Counted from the stretch's first letter, positions 35,682-43,185 are shown. The stretch: 64,000 nucleotides of DNA from Galbibacter pacificus (GCF_029603165.1 NZ_JAQSVC010000003.1:558001-622000), one strand, 5' to 3'. Notes: generated by a model not told the origin, from the letters alone. Made by a program: numbers and translations.

Positions 35682-36767
35682 TTATTTAGGAAAAGCAAGC
35701 TTAAATATCGTTCCTGTGGGTTTATTTTTCTTAAAGGAAATGCTTCCTTTATGACTGTTCATGATTCCATGAACGACACTTAATCCCAATCCCGAGCCGT
35801 CCCCTACCGGTTTGGTGGTGAAAAAGGGTTCAAAAATTTTATCAGAAATTTTCGGTGAGATTCCCTTCCCTTGATCCCCAATGCATATTTCGACATCCTT
35901 ATGGGTGCTTTGTACGGTTACCGTTATGGTAGATCGTTTGGGGGCATAATAGAGTGCATTCATAATTACGTTAAATAAAACCTGTGTAAGCTGTATTTCA
36001 TCAGCCTTGATACCGATACTTTTGTCGGGGCACAGCAAATCAAACGAGACTTCCTTTTCCTTAAACGTGGGACCCAATAAATTCAGTACATTTTCAAGTA
36101 CCGGGAACAGGGCGGTCTCCTGTATTTGTTGCGGTATCTCACATGCAAAAAACATAAGCTTTTTTACGATTTCCCGGCAAAAAAGGGCATTTTCTTTAAT
36201 CTTATTTAAATCGTTATGTACCGGTCCCTTTTTAATTTCTTCATCCAAAAGCTCCGTAAAACCAATGATATTGGTAAGGGGCGTATTAAGCTCATGCGCA
36301 ATCCCGGCAGTAATTTCTCCCAAAATGGTAAGCCGGTCGCTGTGCTCCATTTGTTTACGGATACGGGCCTCTTTTTCTTTTATCTGCTTCCGCTCCAATA
36401 GGTTCCCCACCTCCAAACAGACATTGGTCAAGAGCTTGCTTTCCTCTTCCAAAAAATCACTTGACCGATAGGTATTTGAAGGATAATTAACCGAAATAAA
36501 CCCGTTTTCTTCATTAAATATCTTGATCGGCGCCCTTAAAAAAACCGTGTCGTCACAATAGGTGCCCACGCTCACCAAATGGTCGGGGCACGCTATGTGC
36601 ACATAGGTGTCTTTTGGATATTGGAAAGCTTTTTTTAAGCAATAAGCAATCGACTCCAGGCTCATTTCAAGCTTTTCAAAATCACTGTTCACAATAATAG
36701 AAGTGACCTCGTACATACAGGTAAGTTCTTTAATGCGTTCTCTTAACTTATATTCTGTTGAGTCCAT
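35682..36767 (-). CDS. soluble GAF-type sensor histidine kinase
   Basis: About 361 aa from the ATG at 36767 (MDSTEYKLRERIKELT). No membrane span: residues about 10-130 form a GAF-like sensor domain, followed by a short coil, HisKA (GEITAGIAHELNTPLTNIIG, with the phospho-acceptor His) and HATPase (DQGKGISPKISDKIFEPFF, GDGSGLGLSVVHG). It partners the NtrC-type regulator encoded 7 bp downstream. A cytoplasmic sensor suggests a metabolic, redox or gas signal; the location beside an Fnr/haemoglobin locus makes oxygen or NO worth testing. Confidence 0.92.
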   Translation of the reverse strand: MDSTEYKLRERIKELTCMYEVTSIIVNSDFEKLEMSLESIAYCLKKAFQYPKDTYVHIACPDHLVSVGTYCDDTVFLRAPIKIFNEENGFISVNYPSNTYRSSDFLEEESKLLTNVCLEVGNLLERKQIKEKEARIRKQMEHSDRLTILGEITAGIAHELNTPLTNIIGFTELLDEEIKKGPVHNDLNKIKENALFCREIVKKLMFFACEIPQQIQETALFPVLENVLNLLGPTFKEKEVSFDLLCPDKSIGIKADEIQLTQVLFNVIMNALYYAPKRSTITVTVQSTHKDVEICIGDQGKGISPKISDKIFEPFFTTKPVGDGSGLGLSVVHGIMNSHKGSISFKKNKPTGTIFKLAFPK

Positions 36768-37015
36768 ATCGTATCGTCCAAAATTAAGCAAATAAATGTT
36801 TGTTTGTTACATGTGCGGCATTCAGTTTGTAGCCCAACGGCCGGTTACATAAAAATACTTGTTTCATTTTTACCCCGTACCAAATCCCTGGTAATCGCTA
36901 TGGCAAAGGAAAGGTCCCTTTTACTCACTCAAAGCCACAAGGCCCTATACTGAACTGCGAAAAATGGGTTCAATTACCCCGGGGGCGGTTAAATGCCTTC
37001 GCTGTTGTAAAGCAC
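36768..37015. other. divergent intergenic region, left part
   Basis: On the minus strand a TAATTTTG -7-like element (36779-36786) sits very close to the kinase ATG, so it is doubtful. CCGGTTACATAAAAA (36841-36855) recurs with one change at 34213-34227. No gene is evident. The palindrome at 37016-37051 begins where this entry ends. Confidence 0.35.
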
Positions 37016-37051
37016 TGAGGAATATTGTCCCGCATGGGTAAATATTCCTCA
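37016..37051. promoter_or_regulatory. 36-bp near-perfect palindrome, putative enhancer of module 2
   Basis: TGAGGAATATT (37016-37026) and AATATTCCTCA (37041-37051) are perfect 11-bp arms, and the centre has symmetric CCC and GGG. One half-site recurs at 34293-34308. The palindrome ends 134 bp before the ATG of the four-cysteine protein and about 108 bp upstream (centre) of a candidate -24 element. It has no following T-run and no upstream gene on the plus strand, so an operator is more likely than a terminator. Confidence 0.55.
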
Positions 37052-37139
37052 TTTAAAAGGCGTTAAAAGCAGCTTTTTTTTATTGTAATTAACTAATAGT
37101 TAGTTTCTTACATTTATTTTTAGGAGGGCCATAACAATC

Positions 37140-37155
37140 GGGCATAGGAATTGGT
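37140..37155 (+). promoter_or_regulatory. weak sigma54-like promoter candidate for module 2
   Basis: GGGCATAGGAATTGGT keeps GGCA and TTG at the correct distance but has GG in place of the near-invariant GC at -12. The start would fall near 37166, 20 nt before the ATG at 37186, the same geometry as module 1. Confidence 0.3.
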
Positions 37156-37185
37156 ATAGCCATCATTTAAATATAAACAAACGTT

Positions 37186-37314
37186 ATGGTTAAAGAAGGC
37201 AACAGCATATGTAATGCATGCGTGCATGTTGAATATTGCGTAATCACACATGATAAAGGGGCTGTTTATAGTTGTAGTGAATATGATTTTTCCATCCAAA
37301 AAAGTAAAAAATGA
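37186..37314 (+). CDS. 42-aa four-cysteine protein (module 2)
   Basis: MVKEGNSICNACVHVEYCVI then THDKGAVYSCSEYDFSIQKS. Cys9, Cys12, Cys18 and Cys30 repeat the C-x2-C-x5-C-x11-C spacing of the 45-aa protein at 34015-34152. The stop overlaps the ATG of the Rnk-like gene by four bases (ATGA), which strongly supports translation. It probably binds Zn or an Fe-S centre. I recognise no named family. Confidence 0.72.
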   Translation: MVKEGNSICNACVHVEYCVITHDKGAVYSCSEYDFSIQKSKK

Positions 37315-37727
37315 AAAAAGCAATACTCATTGTAGAGCGAATAGAATTAGCCTTTTTAAAAAAATTGGCCTTTGAATCAAATTATTATAACGATGTGCTG
37401 TTAAAGGAGTCCGTCAGACATTTGATGGAAGAATTTAAAGATGCCGTCGTCGTAGAAGAAGACAGCATCCCCGAGGATGTAATCCGGTTGTATTCGAAGG
37501 TGTCCGTAAGGTTAAATAACGGGTGGGAGAAACAATTTAAGATCGTGCTTCCCAAAGAAGGCAATTTGAAAGAGGACTTGATCTCTGTATTATCGCCTAT
37601 GGGTATTGCCTTATACGGTCATCGAAAAGGGGATGTCTTTAGCTGGAAATTTCCGTTGGGCAAGCAACAGATCACAATTCTCCATGTGGAGAACATCGTT
37701 CGAAATCAAAAAACGTTGGAATTATGA
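37311..37727 (+). CDS. Rnk/GreA-C-like protein (module 2)
   Basis: 138 aa. The C-terminal GreA/GreB-like domain is clear (VIRLYSKVSVRLNNGWEKQF, DLISVLSPMGIALYGHRKGD) and resembles the product at 32286 in size and motif order. The N-terminal region is helical (IELAFLKKLAFESNYYNDVL). Likely an RNA-polymerase-binding regulator rather than a cleavage factor. Coupled by ATGA overlaps to genes on both sides. Confidence 0.8.
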   Translation: MKKAILIVERIELAFLKKLAFESNYYNDVLLKESVRHLMEEFKDAVVVEEDSIPEDVIRLYSKVSVRLNNGWEKQFKIVLPKEGNLKEDLISVLSPMGIALYGHRKGDVFSWKFPLGKQQITILHVENIVRNQKTLEL

Positions 37728-38104
37728 GCGACATCAAAATTTACCCAAATGATTCGGAAAAATCAATAATCATTAAAAAGGACCGTCAAGAGGTAGCGGA
37801 TTGGGGCCTTCATTTGGAATCTATAAATGAAACGCTTGCTGCACTGATGTCATTCCTGAAAAAACAACCTAATTCAGCGTCATTAAAGGAGCAAATAGTG
37901 TCCATAAGAAGGGACAATACTTTATTGCTGACAAAGATATATACCTATTCAAACGCGTTGCAAAAAAGTATGGAATGCGATACTGTTTCCTGTGATAATT
38001 TTTATCATTATTTGCATGAAAAAAACAGAAAAATATATCGGGGTCATGTTCAACAAGTTAGAAGTATCAAAAATGAACTATACAATCGGTATATTCGTAA
38101 ATGA
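37724..38104 (+). CDS. hypothetical protein with helical body
   Basis: 126 aa, no signal peptide, mostly helical (ESINETLAALMSFLKKQPNS, LKEQIVSIRRDNTLLLTKIY), two nearby cysteines (ECDTVSC) and a basic end (RSIKNELYNRYIRK). No family recognised. The ATG overlaps the Rnk-like stop, so it belongs to the module 2 operon. Module 1 has no counterpart. Confidence 0.6.
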   Translation: MSDIKIYPNDSEKSIIIKKDRQEVADWGLHLESINETLAALMSFLKKQPNSASLKEQIVSIRRDNTLLLTKIYTYSNALQKSMECDTVSCDNFYHYLHEKNRKIYRGHVQQVRSIKNELYNRYIRK

Positions 38105-38277
38105 ACGTTGACGAGATTTCCACATGCATCAAAAGGCATATCCCCGGTCATGGACAGCTCATTCTTATGGGTACAACTGCTTTCTTCCATAGAGAAAAAG
38201 GCACCCTGTTTTTATCATTTCAAATCCGACATACAGATAATGAAGCAATGATCCCGGAGGATCTTTTCCAGCTATGA
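38101..38277 (+). CDS. possible 58-aa protein, antisense to the following gene's 3' end
   Basis: The ATG overlaps the previous stop (ATGA) and the frame runs MNVDEISTCIKRHIPGHGQL to a TGA at 38275-38277. It overlaps the 3' end of the membrane-protein gene on the other strand by 113 bp. The chain of ATGA overlaps argues for translation; the antisense overlap and absence of any recognised family argue that it is a truncated or chance frame. Confidence 0.3.
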   Translation: MNVDEISTCIKRHIPGHGQLILMGTTAFFHREKGTLFLSFQIRHTDNEAMIPEDLFQL

Positions 38278-38605
38278 TTATTTGTGCGTTGGAATCCAGG
38301 GCGGGGAGCAACCAAAAAGTCTGTAGAAGCAGTAAGAAGGCAATTATAATGATAAAGCAATTGCTTTTATACAAAAGGCCTTCCTTTGTGTATACAATAT
38401 GTAATAGCACAATAAGTAAAAGAACGCATTCCATATAATTAAGTGCATGAAAGACAAGCTTCCCAATGCCAAGACCAAGCGCTAATGTAATTCCCGGGGC
38501 TTGAAACTTTAGCCAGGCCTCCATAAAACTAATGGCTATTATAAGGCCGATCCATATATAAACGGCCCCTATTCGATACGCATACGAAGCTTTTAAATTC
38601 ATCAT
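38165..38605 (-). CDS. four-span membrane protein of unknown function
   Basis: 146 aa with four hydrophobic segments (YRIGAVYIWIGLIIAISF, NYMECVLLLIVLLHIVY, CFIIIIAFLLLLQTFWLL, LLHYLYVGFEMIKTGCLFLY). The start overlaps the haemoglobin stop by four bases, so it is the third gene of the operon begun at 39318. Small membrane proteins of this kind accompany truncated haemoglobins and Fnr-type regulators in flavobacteria; the function is unknown. Confidence 0.75.
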   Translation of the reverse strand: MMNLKASYAYRIGAVYIWIGLIIAISFMEAWLKFQAPGITLALGLGIGKLVFHALNYMECVLLLIVLLHIVYTKEGLLYKSNCFIIIIAFLLLLQTFWLLPALDSNAQIIIAGKDPPGSLLHYLYVGFEMIKTGCLFLYGRKQLYP

Positions 38606-38994
38606 AGCGGTTTGGTTTGATCGGATCGATGGTACTGCAGTTTAAGTTGGAACATTTCAGCCATTTTTCGGGCCCTCCATTTAGCCTCCCTTGCCTTCTC
38701 TCCGGTAAAAAGGGAGTCAACGGTATTTTCAAATAAGTCAAGCCATGTATCAAAATGTATTTGATGTATGGGTAAGGAACCATGGGCCATAAACGGTGTA
38801 CCATTATAGGTATGCTCTTCCAATAGGACCGTTTGCCAGAAACGGTACATTTTTTCCAGGTGTGAAGCCCATTGATTGCCGATTTTTTCATTGAAAACAG
38901 GGCCGAGAAGATTGTCACGCCTTACCTTATCGTAAAAGCTATCAATCAAATGTTTTATATCTGCCAGGGTTTCGATACGCTTTTTAGTTGCCAT
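38602..38994 (-). CDS. group III truncated haemoglobin
   Basis: 130 aa, the normal length. Recognisable are the helix B/C region (LIDSFYDKVRRDNLLGPVF), the helix E segment (MYRFWQTVLLEEHTYNGTPF) and the proximal-His region (HGSLPIHQIHFDTWLDLF). Truncated haemoglobins bind O2 or NO and are linked to NO detoxification and micro-oxic growth. It sits in the middle of an operon preceded by an Fnr-type palindrome at 39366-39383. Confidence 0.92.
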   Translation of the reverse strand: MATKKRIETLADIKHLIDSFYDKVRRDNLLGPVFNEKIGNQWASHLEKMYRFWQTVLLEEHTYNGTPFMAHGSLPIHQIHFDTWLDLFENTVDSLFTGEKAREAKWRARKMAEMFQLKLQYHRSDQTKPL

Positions 38995-39024
38995 TGTAAA
39001 TTTCTTTGAACAAGCTTACAGAAC

Positions 39025-39318
39025 TTAAACTATTGTACATAAATTAAAGGTAATTACCAATATGCTCAACAGAACACTTATCAGAAGGATCGTGTAGGTG
39101 GTCTTGGGCTTTAGGTTTGCCAAAACGGCCGTGTTGTACCCCATGCAAATACAGGTAATAATAAAGAGTTGAAACATTTCCACAAACCCAAAACCTTTCA
39201 TTAATACGACCATGGCTGCAGCACCTCCCATGCAACTGGAAAGTAAAATCCCAAAAGAAATGTACAGGTAGAACGATTTCTCAAAAACGGATAAATATTT
39301 ATGATAGAGTGTCATCAT
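39025..39318 (-). CDS. three-span membrane protein of unknown function
   Basis: 97 aa: YLYISFGILLSSCMGGAAAMV, FQLFIITCICMGYNTAVLA and YTILLISVLLSILVITFNL are membrane spans; the middle part carries several cysteines. First gene of the operon with the truncated haemoglobin. It starts 47 bp downstream of the Fnr-type palindrome. No family name can be given. Confidence 0.75.
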   Translation of the reverse strand: MMTLYHKYLSVFEKSFYLYISFGILLSSCMGGAAAMVVLMKGFGFVEMFQLFIITCICMGYNTAVLANLKPKTTYTILLISVLLSILVITFNLCTIV

Positions 39319-39337
39319 ACGTGTTTTTAATTTATGG

Positions 39338-39383
39338 TAAAATTAGTGGGGTTATTTGTTGAATTTTATGATTTGAATCATAA
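39338..39383 (-). promoter_or_regulatory. Fnr/Crp-type operator and promoter of the haemoglobin operon
   Basis: TTATGAT-n4-ATCATAA (39366-39383) is a perfect 7+7 inverted repeat containing the Fnr core TGAT-n4-ATCA. A TAATTTTA element on the minus strand (39338-39345) resembles the -7 box; the start site would be near 39331, putting the palindrome centre near -43, the class II activator position. The Crp/Fnr-family gene at 39695-40303 lies just upstream and is the obvious candidate ligand. Confidence 0.7.
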
Positions 39384-39694
39384 GGCATTCATTCATGTGA
39401 ATGTCCCGCTGTTCTTGTTTTTTGTATTTAAATTCAAAATGCCTAAGGGGGTTATGAGTTGGTGGTGGCTGTATTGATTGTAGGCTTCATTAGCCGCCAT
39501 CCCGGAACTAACGTTCAAAGAATTAACGGCGGTTTTGGAGCATGATATTTTTAATGTGACCACAACGGTATACGCGGCTCTTTATCCCACCCCCCCATCG
39601 GTGGGAATTACCATGAATTATTTTACCAGGAAATAAATTGTAACGGGAAAAAGAATACGTTTCTGTCAAACGCTAAGAACTATTTGCACTTAAG
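39384..39694. other. intergenic region with possible coding remnant
   Basis: About 310 bp. On the plus strand an open stretch of about 50 codons ends at the TAA at 39634-39636 and has amino-acid composition like a real protein tail, but it has no start codon and I cannot place it in a family. Nothing else is evident. Confidence 0.3.
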
Positions 39695-40303
39695 CTATCG
39701 GTATAATTTTCTGTTTTTTATGAGCAATTCATTTTTCTTTTCCAGGCTTTTAGTAGCCCTGATAACAGTCTCTACCCGTAGCCCGGTCAGGTGGGCTATT
39801 TGTTGACGCGTTAAGTTCACCTTAAATGAAAAAGGCCCGGATAGCCCATATACATCTTTCTTTAAATAATCTAAAACTCTCAAGATACAGTGTTCGGGCT
39901 CTTGAGAAGATATTTCGGTTGCCATAATGGCCTTATAATACAACCGCAAGGCTATGGCCTGGGTAACTTTAAGGTGGATGTCCGGGTTTTCCCTTAGCAG
40001 GTTTAAAAAAGTGGTCTTTTCCAATTGGAGGATTTCCGAATCCTTGGTAGCAACAGCATTTGCAGGGTATAGAATGTCTGAAAACAGGGGTGGCTCTCCA
40101 AAGCTTCGGGGTGCATTAAAGAAACTTTGAACAAATTCTTTTCCGTTTTCAAGAAAATTGTTCATCTTCACTTCTCCCGAAGAAACTTGATAATAATACC
40201 GTGCTTTCTGACCTTCTTTGAAAACGTACTCGTTTTTTTTATATTTCTTAATTTTTGCTCCGTATGTTATTAATAGCGATTCTTCAATCATACTTGCAAC
40301 CAT
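39695..40303 (-). CDS. Crp/Fnr-family transcription regulator
   Basis: About 202 aa from the ATG at 40303 (MVASMIEESLLITYG), 8 bp after the preceding gene; an upstream in-frame ATG at 40360 would overlap that gene. Cyclic-nucleotide-binding-type jelly roll (YVFKEGQKARYYYQVSSGEV, SFGEPPLFSDILYPANAVAT) and a C-terminal winged helix (LTRQQIAHLTGLRVETVIRA). It lacks an N-terminal Cys cluster, so it does not hold the Fe-S centre of classical Fnr; haem or another ligand is possible. The recognition helix fits TGAT-type half-sites such as that at 39366. Confidence 0.9.
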   Translation of the reverse strand: MVASMIEESLLITYGAKIKKYKKNEYVFKEGQKARYYYQVSSGEVKMNNFLENGKEFVQSFFNAPRSFGEPPLFSDILYPANAVATKDSEILQLEKTTFLNLLRENPDIHLKVTQAIALRLYYKAIMATEISSQEPEHCILRVLDYLKKDVYGLSGPFSFKVNLTRQQIAHLTGLRVETVIRATKSLEKKNELLIKNRKLYR

Positions 40304-40311
40304 GTATTGAA

Positions 40312-41247
40312 TTAACTTTTCAAACCGGCCCTGGCTCTGCGTTCCATGGGAAGCAAACATGCCAGGATGAGTTCGTTGACAGGGGCTTGAATCCCGTGTT
40401 TTTTAGCCTGCTCGACAATATATCCATTGAAATTTTCCAATTCGGAAGGCTTCCCATGCATTAGGTCCCGTTGGGTTGATGCCGTGGATTGTGGGTCTTG
40501 TTTAGCTATAATCTCAAAAACTTTGTCTACATCATCACGAGCAATATTGATGTGTTTGGCCTGTGCTACTTTAAGGATTTCAAAGGCAGTATCTCTCATC
40601 ATTTGATAAAGGTAGGGACTGCTGCGCATCTCCCCAATGGTCGATCGGGTAAGTCCTCCTATGGCGCTGATGGTAGTAATGAACATAAATTTCTTCCATT
40701 GTTCGCGATGGATATCTTCCGGAATCTTGCTTTCAACCCCGGCCTCTAAAAAAACAGCATGGATCCTTTCGATCCTATCTGTTCTTCGGTTGTCCAATTC
40801 CCCCATGCTCAAAGTAGGGCGAAACGCTTGATGGCATATGATCCCGGGGGCTTCAATAAAACTGATCAAATTACAAAAACCGTTTAAAATCTGATCTTCC
40901 GAAATGGATGTCATCAATTTTTCAGGATTGTTGACCCCGTTTTGCAGTGGCAGGACTAAGGTACCATTGGAAATATGGGGCGCCAATTCTTTAGCCGCCT
41001 GTTCCAGTTGCCAACTTTTTACCCCCATTAAAATCAGATCGGGAGTAGGGATGTTGGTCAGGCGGTCCGTTGCCAGATCAGGTGTTGCCTTAAAATCTCC
41101 AAGAAAACTTTTAACGAAAAGGCCTTTTTCTTGAATCGCTTTCAGGTGTCCCCCCCGGGCTATAAAAGAAACATGGTGTTTTGTATTGGCAAGTTTTCCT
41201 CCAAAATATCCCCCAACACCACCGATACCGTATATTAGAATGTTCAT
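40312..41247 (-). CDS. 2-dehydropantoate 2-reductase family protein (PanE/ApbA)
   Basis: About 311 aa from the ATG at 41247 (MNILIYGIGGVGGYFGGKLA), which places the Rossmann GxGxxG at the very start as usual; a longer frame from 41295 is unlikely. The catalytic domain follows (REQWKKFMFITTISAIGGLT, KPSELENFNGYIVEQAKKHG). It probably reduces ketopantoate or a related 2-keto acid with NADPH. Bacteria often carry paralogues not used for pantothenate, so the exact substrate is open. Confidence 0.88.
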   Translation of the reverse strand: MNILIYGIGGVGGYFGGKLANTKHHVSFIARGGHLKAIQEKGLFVKSFLGDFKATPDLATDRLTNIPTPDLILMGVKSWQLEQAAKELAPHISNGTLVLPLQNGVNNPEKLMTSISEDQILNGFCNLISFIEAPGIICHQAFRPTLSMGELDNRRTDRIERIHAVFLEAGVESKIPEDIHREQWKKFMFITTISAIGGLTRSTIGEMRSSPYLYQMMRDTAFEILKVAQAKHINIARDDVDKVFEIIAKQDPQSTASTQRDLMHGKPSELENFNGYIVEQAKKHGIQAPVNELILACLLPMERRARAGLKS

Positions 41248-41377
41248 AGGATTATTGTGTTTTGTAAAGTTATGAATTATGGCAGTCATATGCACTTAAA
41301 AAACATACGGAAACGTTAAATACAGTATATACCAAGAAGGAGATTTCCTTCTTGGTATATGGACTGCACCTTTAAGG

Positions 41378-42655
41378 CTATTTCAAATGTTGGAATGCCT
41401 GGATCAAGTCATTCTTAAGGTCCTCAATGTCTTCCAGCCCAACGGAAAGCCTGATTAAATCTTCCGTAACGCCTGTGGTCTTTTGTTGCTCCGGATTTAA
41501 TTGCTGATGGGTCGTACTTGCAGGGTGAATAATCAGGGATTTGGTATCCCCTATGTTTGCCAATAAGGAGAATAATCGGGTATTGTCCGCAATTTGCTTT
41601 GCGGCTTTATAACCGCCTTTAACGCCAAAGGTAACAATCCCGCTTTGTCCTTCAGGAAGGTATTCCATTGCCTGTTGATGGTAAGGACTGCTTTGAAGTC
41701 CGGGGTAATTGACCCATACTACTTCTTCCCTGGTTTCAAGCCATTTTGCAATGGCCAGTGCATTCTGACTGTGCTTTTTTATTCGCACCTCCAGTGTTTC
41801 CAAACCTTGGATTATTTGAAAGGCGTTGTAGGGACTAATAGAAGCCCCCAAATCCCTGAGCCCTTCTATTCTGGCCTTAGCAATAAAGGCGGCAGGCCCA
41901 AGTTGTTCATGGTATATCAATCCGTGATAACCGGGAGAAGGGTCCGTGAATTCCGGAAACTTACCACTGCTCCAATCAAAATTCCCTGCATCAATAATGG
42001 CTCCCCCAATAGAAGTACCGTTGCCGCTTATGTATTTGGTCAGGGAATGGACCACAATATCGGCGCCGTACCGAATCGGTTTTAAAAGATAAGGGGTAGC
42101 CACCGTATTGTCCACGATCAATGGAACGGAAGCTGTATGCGCAATTTCCGCTATCCCGGAAATATTAGGGATGTCAAGTTTGGGATTTCCTAAAGATTCA
42201 AGAAACAATGCTTTGGTATTGTCTTGAATCGCTTCTTTAAAATTTCCTGGTTTTGAAGGGTCGATAAAAGTCGTTGTGATCCCCAGTCTAGGAAGGGTAA
42301 CATTGAATAAATTGTAGGTTCCTCCATAGAGACTGTTGGATGCCACAATATGATCTCCTGTTTTTAAAAGGGTCAGTAGCGTAGTTGCTATGGCAGCCAT
42401 TCCTGAGGCGGTGGTTACCGCACCGATCCCTCCCTCCAACGCTGTTAGCCGCTGTTCCAGAATGTCGTTTGTAGGGTTGTTAAGCCTTGTGTAAATAAAC
42501 CCGGGTTCTGATAAATTAAATAAATTGGCCGCATGGTCTGAATCTTTAAAAACATAGGAGGAAGATTGGTATATGGGTACCGCTCTTGTGCCTCCGTGAG
42601 CAGTTACATCATGACCTGCATGTAACGCTAAAGTTGAAAATTTTTCTGAACTCAT
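41378..42655 (-). CDS. metY: O-acetylhomoserine aminocarboxypropyltransferase (homocysteine synthase)
   Basis: 425 aa PLP enzyme of the Cys/Met metabolism family. Clear motifs are YTRLNNPTNDILEQRLTALE, the PLP-binding region SNSLYGGTYNLF and VVHSLTKYISGNGTSIGGAI with the Schiff-base Lys. The length and the QSSSYVFKDSDHAANLFNL insert favour MetY over MetB or MetZ. It makes homocysteine from O-acetylhomoserine and sulfide. Its leader of about 165 nt ends in an intrinsic terminator, which suggests control by attenuation. Confidence 0.92.
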   Translation of the reverse strand: MSSEKFSTLALHAGHDVTAHGGTRAVPIYQSSSYVFKDSDHAANLFNLSEPGFIYTRLNNPTNDILEQRLTALEGGIGAVTTASGMAAIATTLLTLLKTGDHIVASNSLYGGTYNLFNVTLPRLGITTTFIDPSKPGNFKEAIQDNTKALFLESLGNPKLDIPNISGIAEIAHTASVPLIVDNTVATPYLLKPIRYGADIVVHSLTKYISGNGTSIGGAIIDAGNFDWSSGKFPEFTDPSPGYHGLIYHEQLGPAAFIAKARIEGLRDLGASISPYNAFQIIQGLETLEVRIKKHSQNALAIAKWLETREEVVWVNYPGLQSSPYHQQAMEYLPEGQSGIVTFGVKGGYKAAKQIADNTRLFSLLANIGDTKSLIIHPASTTHQQLNPEQQKTTGVTEDLIRLSVGLEDIEDLKNDLIQAFQHLK

Positions 42656-42678
42656 AATTATTTGAATGGATTAATGTT

Positions 42679-42706
42679 AAAAAAAAATCCTCAATTTCTT
42701 GAGGAT
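42679..42706 (-). terminator. intrinsic terminator in the metY leader (attenuator)
   Basis: On the minus strand ATCCTCAA, a 4-nt loop and TTGAGGAT are followed by eight T residues, 23 nt before the ATG of metY. A full rho-independent hairpin between promoter and gene implies conditional read-through. No SAM-I core (such as the GGCCC/GCAAC boxes) or other known riboswitch could be recognised upstream. Confidence 0.7.
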
Positions 42707-42827
42707 ATAACTTTAAATATTGTTCGGTATATATAAAAGTGCATTCGCCTCAATGAATCATTGAATAATACATGCATCTGTTATTTACAAACTTTTTGAC
42801 CATACTATCTTTGCTAGGATACTGTTG

Positions 42828-42858
42828 CAAAAGTATGTGAAATTTTAAAAACTACAAA
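42828..42858 (-). promoter_or_regulatory. metY promoter
   Basis: On the minus strand TTTG (42855-42858), 19 bp and TACTTTTG (42828-42835) form an exact Bacteroidota -33/-7 pair. The start site would be near 42820, giving a leader of about 165 nt. Between promoter and terminator lies a short palindrome (TCAATGA-T-TCATTGA) and a 28-codon open frame starting with ATG near 42778 that could be a leader peptide. Confidence 0.65.
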
Positions 42859-42987
42859 ATCTATCATGATAATAGGGTAAAAGCAAATTACAGTAGAGCC
42901 GTTTCTCTTTAAAAGTATGCTTTAACTGCAAATTCAAATTGGCCAATAAAAAGGTCTTTAAAATTAGAAATATTGCTTTTTAATAAT

Positions 42988-43185
42988 CTATAAAGCAACG
43001 GTTCTGAATGACAAAGGACAATAACCATGGTTTATCAAAATAGCATTGCTTACAATTTTTGCTGTTCTTTTATTTCCACCCATAAATGACAGGATGGAGG
43101 AAATCAAAACCAAAGCAAGTAATGCCTTTTCATATATATTTTCTTTGTTGTTACATATATCACAAGTACTGCTAACAGCTTCCAA
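42988..43185 (-). pseudogene. Fic-domain remnant
   Basis: 65 codons include KALLALVLISSILSFMGGNK followed by RTAKIVSNAILINHGY and PLSFRTV, the heart of a Fic/Doc AMP-transferase. The catalytic HPFxDGNKR is degraded to LSFMGGNKR: the essential His is lost. N- and C-terminal parts are missing. Non-functional leftover; a winged-helix fragment of the kind fused to some Fic proteins lies at 45028. Confidence 0.7.

Noticed and set aside
42679-42858. SAM riboswitch before metY
   Set aside because: The leader lacks the SAM-I core boxes and I could not fit SAM-II; only the promoter and terminator are supported.
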